A DNA stretch of 64,000 bases from Paenibacillus assamensis DSM 18201 (GCF_000422445.1 NZ_KE383840.1:43494-107493), one strand, 5' to 3'; positions 1 through 8,196 are shown, counted from the stretch's first letter. Numbers and translations: made by a program. The notes: generated by a model from the sequence alone, not told the origin.

Positions 1-78
1 GTCTCGATAGCAGCGATCATGCATGTACAAGAACCCTTTGCAGGCACAGCTGCTGGGATTCACCTCGAACTAAGGTGA
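1..78 (+). CDS. C-terminal tail of an unidentified protein (cut by window edge)
   Basis: An open frame enters from the left edge and ends at TGA 76-78, giving 25 residues that include VQEPFAGTAAGIHLELR. The stretch is codon-like and is followed 15 nt later by a Shine-Dalgarno-like AAAGGGGA and a new start, as expected at a gene end. I do not recognise the family from so short a tail. Confidence 0.4.
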   Translation, partial: VSIAAIMHVQEPFAGTAAGIHLELR

Positions 79-93
79 AAGGGGACTATCTCT

Positions 94-231
94 TTGGCAA
101 GTGACAAACGAAAAATAGCAATTATCGGCACGGACCCGATTGGCTCCAGCATTGCCTACAGCTTAGTTAATCACTCCATAACCACTCTCAAACCCTACAT
201 GAGCTCCATTGGATTGGAGACACAGCGATGA
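94..231 (+). pseudogene. truncated L-lactate dehydrogenase 5' fragment
   Basis: From TTG 94, preceded by AAAGGGGA at about 78-85, the frame reads LASDKRKIAIIGTDPIGSSI and AYSLVNHSI. This closely resembles the N-terminal Rossmann strand of Bacillota L-lactate dehydrogenases, which usually read KVAIIGTGxVGSSxAY. Similarity stops near base 180 and a stop follows at 229-231 after 45 codons, against about 310-320 in an intact enzyme. The second glycine of the GxGxxG dinucleotide motif is replaced by Asp. The stop overlaps the ATG of the next gene at 228, so translation of the fragment could be coupled to the PTS gene. I infer a deletion junction that left only the ldh start. Alternatively it could be kept as a leader peptide. 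Confidence 0.55.
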
Positions 232-1253
232 GCGTACGACGAGAATATATAATGACTCGTATGTTTAAAGCCTCTAACGGAATTGCCCAAGGCATATTTG
301 TAACGCTAGGAATCGGATTACTCATCGAAAATGTAGGTAAGCTTGCAGGCTGGTCAGCGCTTATGAAGATTGGTTTCGTGGCTAAAATGCTCATGTCGCC
401 AGCAATCGGAGCAGGGATTGCCTTCATGCTAGGTTCGACGGGATTGATCGTATTCTCAGCTATGATTGCCGCAGCAGTTGGTGCGGGAGCCATTCAGATT
501 ACCCCGGTAGGAGTATCCATTATTACAGGAGAACCCATTGGAGCCCTCTTGGCAGCAACTGCAGCCGTGTATATTGGCAAAAGATTATCAGGACGAACTC
601 CTGTTGATATGATGCTTGTCCCTCTTGCTTCCATTGTGTTGGCAGGACTGCTTGGGCTATGGCTGAGCGCTGTAATTACACCTATATTACATACAGCGGG
701 CGGCTTCATTAAAACAGCAGCGGAGATCAATCTCCTCATTTGTTCAATCGCATTGGCAGTGGTATGGGGCCTACTTCTCCTGTCACCAGCCTCCTCAGCT
801 GCACTCGCCATTGCCCTTAATCTCGAGGGACTAGCTGGAGGGGCTGCTTTAGCTGGTTGTGCAGCACCATTTATCACCTTCGCTCTTATTTCCGCTAAGG
901 AAAATGATATTGGTGGCATAGTAGCACAAGCGATCTGCACACCTAAAATTCAGCTGCCCAACATTACGAAAAATCTAAAAATTATTATTCCATCTGCAGC
1001 TGCCAGTGCAGTCATGGGCCCTGTGTCTGCGCTCATCTTCCATATTGAAGCGCCAAGCCAGATCGCAGGTATGGGACTTTGCTCATTCATTGCACCAATT
1101 ACATTGGTACAATTGTATAACCCGTCTTATATTATTCCAGCTATGCTCATCACTTATATTCTCTTGCCCGCAGTTATATCGTATCCGATATACTTGCTGC
1201 TGCGCAAATCCGGTCATATCAAGCCAGGGGATTTAGCATTGCCAAAAGAATAA
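228..1253 (+). CDS. PTS sugar transporter subunit IIC (EIIC_2 family)
   Basis: This is a 341-residue polytopic membrane protein with about nine hydrophobic segments. It has the Gly/Ala/Pro-rich pattern of the small stand-alone EIIC family (PF13303 type), including GEPIGALLAATAAVYIGK followed by a RTPVDMMLVP loop. Such proteins form the membrane channel of a phosphotransferase-type sugar permease. No EIIA or EIIB gene lies next to it, so the substrate and phosphate donor are unknown. ATG 228 is preceded by GGAG at 216-219 with good spacing; ATG 252 is possible but lacks an obvious site. The start overlaps the stop of a lactate dehydrogenase remnant. A bidirectional hairpin terminator follows. 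Confidence 0.75.
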   Translation: MSVRREYIMTRMFKASNGIAQGIFVTLGIGLLIENVGKLAGWSALMKIGFVAKMLMSPAIGAGIAFMLGSTGLIVFSAMIAAAVGAGAIQITPVGVSIITGEPIGALLAATAAVYIGKRLSGRTPVDMMLVPLASIVLAGLLGLWLSAVITPILHTAGGFIKTAAEINLLICSIALAVVWGLLLLSPASSAALAIALNLEGLAGGAALAGCAAPFITFALISAKENDIGGIVAQAICTPKIQLPNITKNLKIIIPSAAASAVMGPVSALIFHIEAPSQIAGMGLCSFIAPITLVQLYNPSYIIPAMLITYILLPAVISYPIYLLLRKSGHIKPGDLALPKE

Positions 1254-1265
1254 CAACAAAAAAAC

Positions 1266-1322
1266 AAGGCTGTCTTATCAAGTAGAAACCCATAAGGTTA
1301 TCTACAGAAAGGCAGCCTTTTT
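1266..1322. terminator. bidirectional rho-independent terminator
   Basis: The arms AAGGCTGTCTT (1266-1276) and AAGGCAGCCTT (about 1309-1319) pair with one wobble and are flanked by A- and T-runs. It sits between the convergent PTS IIC and CadC-like genes. Confidence 0.7.
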
Positions 1323-1355
1323 CTAAATTGGTACTAAGAGGGACTACTTGTATAA

Positions 1356-1772
1356 TTACTCCGCCTGACAATGCTCCTCACGCATATGCTCCAAGGTCAT
1401 GCGCACGAGCAGTCTAATATGATGGTCATGCAGGGAATAGAATACATTTTTCCCTTCTTTGCGTGACTTCGCAATTCCGAGAGAACGCATCAAGCGAAGA
1501 TGGTGTGACGTAGTAGCAATTGTATGACCCGTCAAAATCGCCATATCGCATACGCACAGCTCATCCCCTTTATCCAAATACATTGCCATTTTCATCCGTG
1601 TCGGATCAGACAGCGCCTTGAATAACTGTGACATCCCTTGTGCTTCTTTATCATCGACGGTGTGCTTCAAGGCACTAATTTTTTCAGCATCATAGCATAC
1701 GATCTCACAAACTTCATTGTTTGATTGATTGTCCGTTTGTGCTGCAACATTTATTTTTTGATTGGCTGCCAT
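1356..1772 (-). CDS. ArsR/SmtB-family metal sensor repressor, CadC-like
   Basis: This is a 138-residue winged-helix repressor. The DNA-binding core (about 49-112) includes LFKALSDPTRMKMAMYL and the recognition helix TIATTSHHLRLMRSLG. It has the metal-site cysteines of CadC: an N-terminal C22-x3-C26 pair and C73-x-C75 in ELCVCD. This four-cysteine arrangement binds Cd, Pb or Zn in staphylococcal CadC. A His/Asp/Glu-rich last helix (116-134) could form the second zinc site. In this family metal binding releases DNA and derepresses an efflux gene. No P-type ATPase or CDF transporter is adjacent, so the target is elsewhere or the gene is solitary. A sigma-A promoter lies directly upstream. Length is typical (about 120 residues) plus a short extension. 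Confidence 0.85.
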   Translation of the reverse strand: MAANQKINVAAQTDNQSNNEVCEIVCYDAEKISALKHTVDDKEAQGMSQLFKALSDPTRMKMAMYLDKGDELCVCDMAILTGHTIATTSHHLRLMRSLGIAKSRKEGKNVFYSLHDHHIRLLVRMTLEHMREEHCQAE

Positions 1773-1826
1773 CCGAAGCCCTCCTCATTGTTCGATATCC
1801 GATCATTTTTGATATATGTTGTAGCC

Positions 1827-1855
1827 ATTCTAGCAAATGACCTACTTGTATTCAA
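1827..1855 (-). promoter_or_regulatory. sigma-A promoter of the CadC-like gene
   Basis: On the minus strand TTGAAT (1850-1855) is separated by 17 nt from TAGAAT (1827-1832). It lies about 55 nt upstream of the regulator start. The surrounding AT-rich half-sites could be its own operator, but I do not see a clean CadC-type dyad. Confidence 0.6.
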
Positions 1856-1973
1856 ATGCAATTCTATGTACATTGTAAGCTGTACGCTTACACCAGTCAG
1901 CCCCTAATGTTCATATAAGCTGTCCTATTTCTTGAGAATAACAACACTAGCCTGAACGCTGCGCCTATTTCAC

Positions 1974-2690
1974 CTAAGTCCAACTAAAACCCTCTGAACC
2001 AAACGTCTCGATCATACGTTCACGAGTAGCTAAAGACACTGCCTGTTTGCCTTTAACAGAGACGTATGGGTCATCTGCAACATAAAATCGCCACAAGACG
2101 TCTGCATACTCCTCTGCATAAGGAATATTGATTCTCGGTGCACATAAAATATGCCTTGGCAATACAGGCTTTCCAACTTCAAGCCACATCGCTTCCCCAT
2201 CCATCATATCATAGCCATCAAAGCTCTTATCGATATACATAGCTCGGCACAGCTTACCAGGTCCATTGCTCAAGTTAACGACTTTGTTAGAGCTGAGTGA
2301 ACGGTATCTCTTCATGATTGATTCATCGTACTCTGTTAATGGCGCAGCAGCACGAATAAGTACCGCTTCTGCCTGTCCTTCCTCGGCAGCAACGACATTT
2401 AAACAATGATACATCCCATAAATAAGGTACACATAAGCATGCCCTGCTCTTTGAAACATCGTCTCCGTTCTTTTGGTACGACGATTGTTATAAGCATGAC
2501 AACCCTTGTCGTGTGGAGCGACGTAACTTTCCGTTTCCACGATGCGAGCCCTTATCACACCTTCATCTGTCACACGGACAATCGTACGTCCAAGCAATTG
2601 TGGAGCGAGCGGTAGTGCGCTTTGTCTAAACCAGGATAACGGCAAGCGAGCTTGCGAAGGTTCATCTCCATACTGCAACTCATGTTCCAT
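1974..2690 (-). CDS. DNA-3-methyladenine glycosylase (AAG/MPG family)
   Basis: This base-excision repair enzyme removes alkylated purines, and often hypoxanthine, from DNA. From ATG 2690 (AAAGGTGA 10 nt upstream) it is 238 residues, slightly longer than typical bacterial members. The family core is clear: IVETESY with E54 aligning with the catalytic Glu and Y56 with the base-stacking Tyr of human AAG, H65 matching its active-site His, then MFQRAGHAYVYLIYGMYHC and LSNGPGKLCRAM. A longer in-frame start at 2831 would overlap the upstream nuclease and has no family support. It lies 64 nt behind the Fe-S nuclease gene on the same strand, suggesting one repair transcript. Confidence 0.92.
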   Translation of the reverse strand: MEHELQYGDEPSQARLPLSWFRQSALPLAPQLLGRTIVRVTDEGVIRARIVETESYVAPHDKGCHAYNNRRTKRTETMFQRAGHAYVYLIYGMYHCLNVVAAEEGQAEAVLIRAAAPLTEYDESIMKRYRSLSSNKVVNLSNGPGKLCRAMYIDKSFDGYDMMDGEAMWLEVGKPVLPRHILCAPRINIPYAEEYADVLWRFYVADDPYVSVKGKQAVSLATRERMIETFGSEGFSWT

Positions 2691-2754
2691 TCGATCACGC
2701 TCACCTTTAGGAGTTACATGCAAATCCAACGATTCAGCCCCCTTGGCTATATCA

Positions 2755-3693
2755 TCAATCTTCAGACGGCTGCGACTTCGCACCTTCACAAATTTCACGG
2801 AATGCACAGCGACGGCAGCGTCGTTCATCATCGGTTACTTCAAATGCTTCCAGCGGCTTCGGTTCGTTCAGCTCTGGATTGAGCAAATAGCTTCGCATCT
2901 TGGAGATGCTAGACGCTGTATAAGCAACAAGCGCCTCCATCTCAGGCTCATCTACTTGGTCAATTTGACAACGACCGCTCAGTAAATATTCCGTGCGAAT
3001 ATCGATGCGTTCATAAGGAATGCCATAGTTCTCATGAACGTACCAGCCATAAAGCCGTAACTGTGTATCATTGCGCTCATCTTCCTGTCCCGTCTTCCAG
3101 TCTACGATTATATAGCGATCCTGCTTGCGGAACATGAAGTCTAGCTTCACATATACTTTTGTACCTTGAAGCTGAATCGTATTCAGCTTCTCCATCTCAA
3201 CAAGATGGCAGCCGTCTTCATGCATAAACATCTGCATGCTTTCGCTAGTTAGCAGCCTATCGACCAATATAGGAAGCCGACTGCGAATTTGTTCCACTTG
3301 CCGATCCGGCAGACTGCCAAGATAATATACTTCCTCAAGCATTAATCTCGACTTCGGGTGCAGCCGCCATGACTCGACGTCTCTAGAATCCAAGTATGCC
3401 TGATTAAGCAGCTTGCGTATACGTCTCACAAGCTCATCTGCCTCGATTGCCTCGCCATAATGATGATACTGTTTGATCGTTTCTTCAGCCATTTTATGAA
3501 CAGCATCACCGAACACTAAATATAAATTCGTCATCTGCTTAAGCCGATAAGCATGGCGGGCCAATACAGAAGACTCTGCTAACCAGCCATTATGAGCAGC
3601 ATAATAGTGATAATAGTATTTGCGTCTGCATTCTTGAAAAAGATTGTGTCGTGATGGCGACCACGACCACTCGGGATAGGGTCTCGGAGGCAT
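2755..3693 (-). CDS. PD-(D/E)XK nuclease with Cas4/AddB-type iron-sulfur motif
   Basis: This 312-residue protein has a RecB-like nuclease fold. Visible motifs are H66 in FGDAVHKMAEE, D185 in KLDFMF, D198-x-K200 in VDWKTG, and Q211-x3-Y215. These match the metal-binding and catalytic residues of the RecB/Cas4 group. One cysteine near the N terminus (C22, in ECRRKYYY) and three near the C terminus (C293-x2-C296-x5-C302) reproduce the 4Fe-4S arrangement of Cas4 and AddB. There are no cas genes or CRISPR repeats here, and no helicase domain. It precedes the alkyladenine glycosylase gene, so a repair role is plausible but inferred. SD AAAGGAG sits just upstream of ATG 3693. Confidence 0.85.
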   Translation of the reverse strand: MPPRPYPEWSWSPSRHNLFQECRRKYYYHYYAAHNGWLAESSVLARHAYRLKQMTNLYLVFGDAVHKMAEETIKQYHHYGEAIEADELVRRIRKLLNQAYLDSRDVESWRLHPKSRLMLEEVYYLGSLPDRQVEQIRSRLPILVDRLLTSESMQMFMHEDGCHLVEMEKLNTIQLQGTKVYVKLDFMFRKQDRYIIVDWKTGQEDERNDTQLRLYGWYVHENYGIPYERIDIRTEYLLSGRCQIDQVDEPEMEALVAYTASSISKMRSYLLNPELNEPKPLEAFEVTDDERRCRRCAFREICEGAKSQPSED

Positions 3694-3742
3694 ATGCCTA
3701 GCTCCTTTCCAGGTGTTATCCGATCATTCGTTCTATCGGTCT

Positions 3743-3770
3743 ATTATATCACACCCAAAATAGCAGCAAA
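3743..3770 (-). promoter_or_regulatory. promoter of the nuclease-glycosylase pair
   Basis: The minus strand shows a consensus TATAAT (3743-3748), 16 nt downstream of a weaker TTTGCT (3765-3770). It lies about 50 nt upstream of the nuclease ATG. Confidence 0.55.
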
Positions 3771-3822
3771 GACATTCATCAAGATGATCGTCCAGTCTGA
3801 ACCCCAACAAACCGCACAAGCT

Positions 3823-5286
3823 CTATAGACTCAATCCTGTCCAGTTCCAGTACGTATAATAAAATACGATCATAACTAGAACATAAATAGGCAGCATAAT
3901 CATACTTAGTTTCAGCAAATCTTTCGCATCATAAGCAACCTCTTCGTCCTCATAAAATAGCAGCAGTGCCTTCGAACTAACAGGGAATGTAACACAGTAG
4001 TTCATAGCCACTAAACTAAGAAACACGATCGCTGTCTCATTTAAACCGAGCGATTGCCCAAATACGATCAATCCTGGAATCATAACAACGGCACGAGTTG
4101 TATGAGAAGTAATATATAAATGCGAAGTAACCGTAATAATTAGCACCGTTAACAAAATGATAAAGTCCGGAACATGCTGAAGCACATCAAGTAACTGAAA
4201 CAGACGCTGTTGAATCCAATTCACAACTCCCGTTTCGACGAGCCCTTTTCCCAGCGCTGTCGCAGCGGCAACGAATACGATCAAACTCCACGATATCGAC
4301 TTAATCCCCTGCTTCCAGGTGATAACACCCCATTGCGGTGTCATAAACAGCAGTGCACCAATCATTGTAATAAACGCCAAATCATAGCCATGCAAACTTT
4401 CCGTCATCCAAGCAACAATGAGTCCGCCTGTCATCCATACCGTCTTTTTCTCCATTACAGTTAAACGGCTGCTATCGCTCGCATCTTCCGCCTCTATCGA
4501 ACGAGAAGGCTCAGCTAAAGGTTGCAAAGGCTCTTTAGAACCATATAGCTTTTGTAAGACAAGTAAGGAGATTGCACAAATGACCAGTACAAAGGGAACC
4601 CCCCAAATAAACCACTGCACGTAGGAGATGGTCTGGCCACTCGTCTGCTCTAATATACCAATCCCGATTACATGTGCACCTGCACCAATCAAGGTAGCCG
4701 ATGTACTCATCAAGATCATAATTGGTACAAGCATAGCAAGCGTCTGCTTCTGGCGTTTGCTATGCAGCAAAGCACTAATCTCCTTCACGATCGGCATCGA
4801 TAATGCCGCCCGCCCTGACGTGGACGGGATGAAAAAAGATACGACTTGAAGCGCTAACGTCAATAATGTCATAACATGTCCGGAATGGCGTGCTCTTCGA
4901 ACAACAGCGCGTGTAAATCGAGAAGCAAGCCCCGATTCACGAACGGCTTCACCAATGACGAACGCTCCAACCATTAGCCAGACAACCTCTTCTGCAAACG
5001 ATTCATACAATAAAGAAGCTTCGGCACCACGGCATAGAACGATTGCAATAACAGCACCTAATGCTACGTAGCCCGCTGGAAGTGAACTTCCAATCCATAA
5101 CCCCATCGCTAAGAGAAAGAAGAAGGCTGTTACTTTTGCTTCATACGGAAGCCCTTCCACTAACGCTATGAGTACAATGGATACAGCTACAGCCAGCGCA
5201 CTAAAAATATGACTGTTCAATAGTTTCGTAAGACGAGTTCCCCATCGCTGCTGTGTTGAAGTTCGTCTACTTAAATCAGGCTCCAT
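3823..5286 (-). CDS. SLC13-type anion/dicarboxylate permease
   Basis: From ATG 5286 (SD AAGGAGG about 11 nt upstream) this is a 487-residue membrane protein with about 12 hydrophobic segments in two related halves. Each half carries a hairpin-like signature: STSGRAALSMPI in the first and SHTTRAVVMIPG in the second. These occupy the place of the Ser-Asn-Thr sodium clamps of DASS/INDY transporters, but the Asn is missing in both, so coupling ion and substrate are uncertain. The start follows the glycerate kinase stop by only a few bases, so the two are co-translated. Uptake of glycerate or a related organic acid is a reasonable inference. The longer frame to 5367 would overlap the kinase and is rejected. 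Confidence 0.75.
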   Translation of the reverse strand: MEPDLSRRTSTQQRWGTRLTKLLNSHIFSALAVAVSIVLIALVEGLPYEAKVTAFFFLLAMGLWIGSSLPAGYVALGAVIAIVLCRGAEASLLYESFAEEVVWLMVGAFVIGEAVRESGLASRFTRAVVRRARHSGHVMTLLTLALQVVSFFIPSTSGRAALSMPIVKEISALLHSKRQKQTLAMLVPIMILMSTSATLIGAGAHVIGIGILEQTSGQTISYVQWFIWGVPFVLVICAISLLVLQKLYGSKEPLQPLAEPSRSIEAEDASDSSRLTVMEKKTVWMTGGLIVAWMTESLHGYDLAFITMIGALLFMTPQWGVITWKQGIKSISWSLIVFVAAATALGKGLVETGVVNWIQQRLFQLLDVLQHVPDFIILLTVLIITVTSHLYITSHTTRAVVMIPGLIVFGQSLGLNETAIVFLSLVAMNYCVTFPVSSKALLLFYEDEEVAYDAKDLLKLSMIMLPIYVLVMIVFYYTYWNWTGLSL

Positions 5287-5290
5287 TCTA

Positions 5291-6472
5291 CTAAACTCCT
5301 CCTTGATGCTGCTCACGCTGCGCGATCTGATAACCGATGCGAATATAGCGCATAGATGCCTCCACACTATCAGCGATCCAAGCGGATGCTTTAATCATTG
5401 CCTTTTCCAGTGAAGTTGGTTTCTGAATAATGCTCATAAATGCATCAATCCCACTGTCATAGTTCACATGAGCGTCTTTGCCGATTGTGCCTGTAATCGC
5501 AATGACAGGAATTCCATGCTTCTTGGCAATACGAGCAACTTCAGCCGGAATCTTGCCATTCGGCGTCTGGAAGTCCAAACATCCCTCTGCCGTCAACACA
5601 ACATCGGCTTGCTCAATCGTCTCTTCGATTTGGATGTATTTCATAATAACATCGTAGCGTGGATGTAATTTCGCACCTGTAAAGGCAACTAACCCAGCTC
5701 CAAGACCTCCTGAAGCTCCGCTGCCCGGAGATTGACGTACATCAAGCTCAAGATGTTGTTGAATCAATGCTGCATACGTATCAAAGGCAGATGATAACTG
5801 CTCCACTTCTTCTTCCGTTGCACCCTTCTGCGGCCCAAATACTCGCGCCACACCTTTTTCACCACACAGAACATTGTGCCAGTTGCATGCCACATCAATA
5901 TTCACTTTACGCAAGCGTTCGTCCAAGTGAGATAGATCCATATCTGCCACCTCACCCAAATCTCCGCCCCCGCGAACGACTATCTCGGCTCCATTCTTAT
6001 CAAGGAAACGTAGACCTAACGCTTGAGCCATCCCAGCACCGCCATCTGAAGTCCCAGAATCTCCGCATCCGATCAAAATATTGTCCACTTCCAAGTCCAA
6101 TGCAGCCGAAATCAACTGTCCGACCCCATACGTCGTTGTCCACAACGGATTGCGCTGATTGCGCGGCACAAGCTTCAAGCCCGCTACCGCAGCCATCTCA
6201 ATTACAGCAGTTTTTTTACCGCATTCATCGGTGAATACGCCAAAGTGACTTTTAACAACCTTTCCTACTGGCCCTATTACTTTTTTAGGAATCAACGTGC
6301 CCTTTTTTATGTTAATAATCGTCTTCGCGAAACCTTCTCCTCCATCGATCATTGGAATGACGGCGATATCTGCCAATGGATTCAGGCGGCATACCCCTTC
6401 TTGCATCGCGATTGCAACTTCCTCAGCATCTAAACATTCTTTAAATCCAGATGGTATCATTACAATTTTCAT
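5291..6472 (-). CDS. glxK: glycerate kinase (GlxK/GarK family)
   Basis: This 393-residue enzyme belongs to the type-II glycerate kinases that phosphorylate D-glycerate with ATP, feeding it into glycolysis. It begins MKIVMIPSGFKECLDAEEVA, the counterpart of the family's DSFKGSLS start. It continues with IDGGEGF, the Gly-rich GCGDSGTSDGGAGMAQALG near residues 135-155, PGSGASGGLGAG, and TAEGCLDFQT. Usual length is about 380. SD GGGAGG lies close before ATG 6472. It is the first gene of a pair with the SLC13-type permease. No glyoxylate carboligase or tartronate reductase lies nearby. Confidence 0.88.
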   Translation of the reverse strand: MKIVMIPSGFKECLDAEEVAIAMQEGVCRLNPLADIAVIPMIDGGEGFAKTIINIKKGTLIPKKVIGPVGKVVKSHFGVFTDECGKKTAVIEMAAVAGLKLVPRNQRNPLWTTTYGVGQLISAALDLEVDNILIGCGDSGTSDGGAGMAQALGLRFLDKNGAEIVVRGGGDLGEVADMDLSHLDERLRKVNIDVACNWHNVLCGEKGVARVFGPQKGATEEEVEQLSSAFDTYAALIQQHLELDVRQSPGSGASGGLGAGLVAFTGAKLHPRYDVIMKYIQIEETIEQADVVLTAEGCLDFQTPNGKIPAEVARIAKKHGIPVIAITGTIGKDAHVNYDSGIDAFMSIIQKPTSLEKAMIKASAWIADSVEASMRYIRIGYQIAQREQHQGGV

Positions 6473-6710
6473 TTTACTTCCTCCCCAAATATTTCCCTTA
6501 GTTGTTCTCTTAGACCTTACTTTACAGATCGAAACAAAGAAGGACGTGAGAGATAGATTAGAAAATAGTGAGAAAATGAGGTTAATTTCATAAGTTCATG
6601 TAAAATGTTTGGATTTTTTTAGAAGAACGTGAAACATCTGTTTCCCTATGCTCGTTAATAGTGATGTACCACTTAAATATCCTAATAAAACCAAATTAAG
6701 GGGGAGCTCT

Positions 6711-7280
6711 ATGGTTGCAAGTAAATGGAAGAAAATGATGATTCTCATTTCTGCATTCTGCACCGTATTTACCATTACGATGGTCGCTCAAGTGCAAGCT
6801 ACAAATATTCCTTCCTACCCTGCAGTCAAACAAGAACAGAGCTTATGGTGTTGGGCGGGCGCCAGTGCCAGCATTTTGAAGCACTACGGTAAACATGTGT
6901 CACAATGCGATATCGCAAAAGCAGTCAAAGGTACTTCTACATGCTCTGACGTGTCCGCTAGCGCACAAGAAACACAGAACGGACTTGTCCAATATGGAAT
7001 TTCGAGTTGGCTGTATGATGGAGCGCTTACTTATTCCGATGTAAAAACCCAAATTGACAATAACAGCCGTCCTGTCTATGTGTCTTGGCAATGGAGTACG
7101 GGAGGCGGACATGTCGTCGTTATTTATGGTTACGATTCGGTCGGGGGCAATGACATGATCAACTATATGGACCCTCTTGTCGGCCGAAAAACATCGATGC
7201 GCTATACCGAATTCAAGGGCGGCAGTTCATATAATCAGACTTGGCGTTGGGGCTTAAAAGATCTTTACAAGTTCAAATAG
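6711..7280 (+). CDS. secreted papain-like cysteine protease (C39/C70-like)
   Basis: ATG 6711 has a strong AAGGGGGAG site; the longer frame from 6648 lacks one. The 189-residue product has a signal peptide (about 1-30, ending VAQVQA). The mature domain shows a papain-fold triad: C47 in QEQSLWCWAGASASIL with an upstream Gln for the oxyanion hole, H134 in GGGHVVVIYGYD, and D154 in NYMDPL. This resembles the Peptidase_C39_2/AvrRpt2-like family, and the mature part is one compact domain with no propeptide visible. The next gene starts 13 nt downstream, encodes a secreted membrane-anchored protein, and is surely co-expressed. Substrate unknown. Confidence 0.75.
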   Translation: MVASKWKKMMILISAFCTVFTITMVAQVQATNIPSYPAVKQEQSLWCWAGASASILKHYGKHVSQCDIAKAVKGTSTCSDVSASAQETQNGLVQYGISSWLYDGALTYSDVKTQIDNNSRPVYVSWQWSTGGGHVVVIYGYDSVGGNDMINYMDPLVGRKTSMRYTEFKGGSSYNQTWRWGLKDLYKFK

Positions 7281-7293
7281 GAGGTGGAGGAAA

Positions 7294-8130
7294 ATGATGA
7301 AAAGAACGATTACATCCGTTACAGCCGCAATGACACTGACGTTCATCACATTTGTGTCCCTATTCATAGGCACGCCCTTCATTCACACGGTGGACGCATT
7401 TAAATCACAGTCGATTCCTGCCGAGGTACAAAGCTATGTAGATAAAGAGGCCCGCCCATTATTTATTGAGGCCGTTAGCAAAGATCCGCGTGGATACGGT
7501 TATTCAACTGCGCAAGAGGTACAAAATATAACTGTTGGTGAAGGATTCCCCGTGTACCTAATTGACCCCCAACAACTTAGCCTTCCTACATCTAATACAT
7601 TTCAAGATGTCATTCGTCCTACTGAGCAATGGGAATTTATTGTATATAGCGATCAACAGGCCATGTCGTTTTTGCGAGTAAGCAAGACTTCTTCTGGCTA
7701 TCAGCTCGAATCCTTTGGCGGTGATTCCAGCTATGTAAAGTCAGCGTTACAGCAACTCCCTGCTGTAGGCAACAATCCCTATATTCTCGTTACCGATAAG
7801 TCCGACAAATATATCGTCAAGCTGGGCGAAACCCAGCAAGAGCTTGTTGCCATTGCCTCGCCTAATCAAGATCTTCAATCGTTTGGCGTCCCCAATGATC
7901 AAGCTATACACTCCGCACCTATTATTAAGGCTTTGAAACAATACCAGATTCAAAATGAACATTCGGATCGTGACGGCGGTTCAAACCTAATGGGCGCTAG
8001 AATGATTGGTATTGTCGATGACACATCATCGAATCAGCCGATCCTACGTGCCGTACTTGTTAGCATTACTGCCGCTCTTTTCTGTACATTGCTATTATGG
8101 GTCGTGATCAAAGTTAGAACGAAACAATAA
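7294..8130 (+). CDS. unknown secreted, C-terminally membrane-anchored partner protein
   Basis: I do not recognise the family. The 278-residue product has an N-terminal signal or anchor (about 5-30), a hydrophilic extracytoplasmic domain of about 215 residues, and one C-terminal transmembrane helix (about 250-272) followed by KVRTKQ, giving a short basic cytoplasmic tail. Ribosome binding is excellent (GGAGGTGGAGGA before ATG 7294). Because it is translated right behind a secreted cysteine protease, it could be an inhibitor, chaperone, tether or substrate of that protease; this is inference from position only. A hairpin terminator follows. Confidence 0.7.
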   Translation: MMKRTITSVTAAMTLTFITFVSLFIGTPFIHTVDAFKSQSIPAEVQSYVDKEARPLFIEAVSKDPRGYGYSTAQEVQNITVGEGFPVYLIDPQQLSLPTSNTFQDVIRPTEQWEFIVYSDQQAMSFLRVSKTSSGYQLESFGGDSSYVKSALQQLPAVGNNPYILVTDKSDKYIVKLGETQQELVAIASPNQDLQSFGVPNDQAIHSAPIIKALKQYQIQNEHSDRDGGSNLMGARMIGIVDDTSSNQPILRAVLVSITAALFCTLLLWVVIKVRTKQ

Positions 8131-8154
8131 ATGAATCTTAGCTGCTGAAAAATA

Positions 8155-8196
8155 AAAGACTAGGCTCTTCCATGTAGGAAGGACCCAGTCTTTTTT
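8155..8196. terminator. rho-independent terminator after the protease pair
   Basis: Arms AAAGACTAGGCTCTTCC and GGAAGGACCCAGTCTTT form a long stem with few mismatches. It ends in TTTTTT on the plus strand and is A-rich on the other side, so it may serve both flanking genes. Confidence 0.75.

Noticed and set aside
494..940. 148-codon antisense frame inside the PTS EIIC gene
   Set aside because: Ala/Pro-rich shadow of a membrane gene, no ribosome site, and the sense frame has clear family features.
2542..2985. 147-codon plus-strand frame over the glycosylase-nuclease junction
   Set aside because: Opposite-strand genes are clearly conserved; no ribosome site here.
2755..3693. Possible CRISPR-associated Cas4
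   Set aside because: Motifs are Cas4-like but there is no CRISPR array or other cas gene in the window, so a CRISPR role is not claimed.
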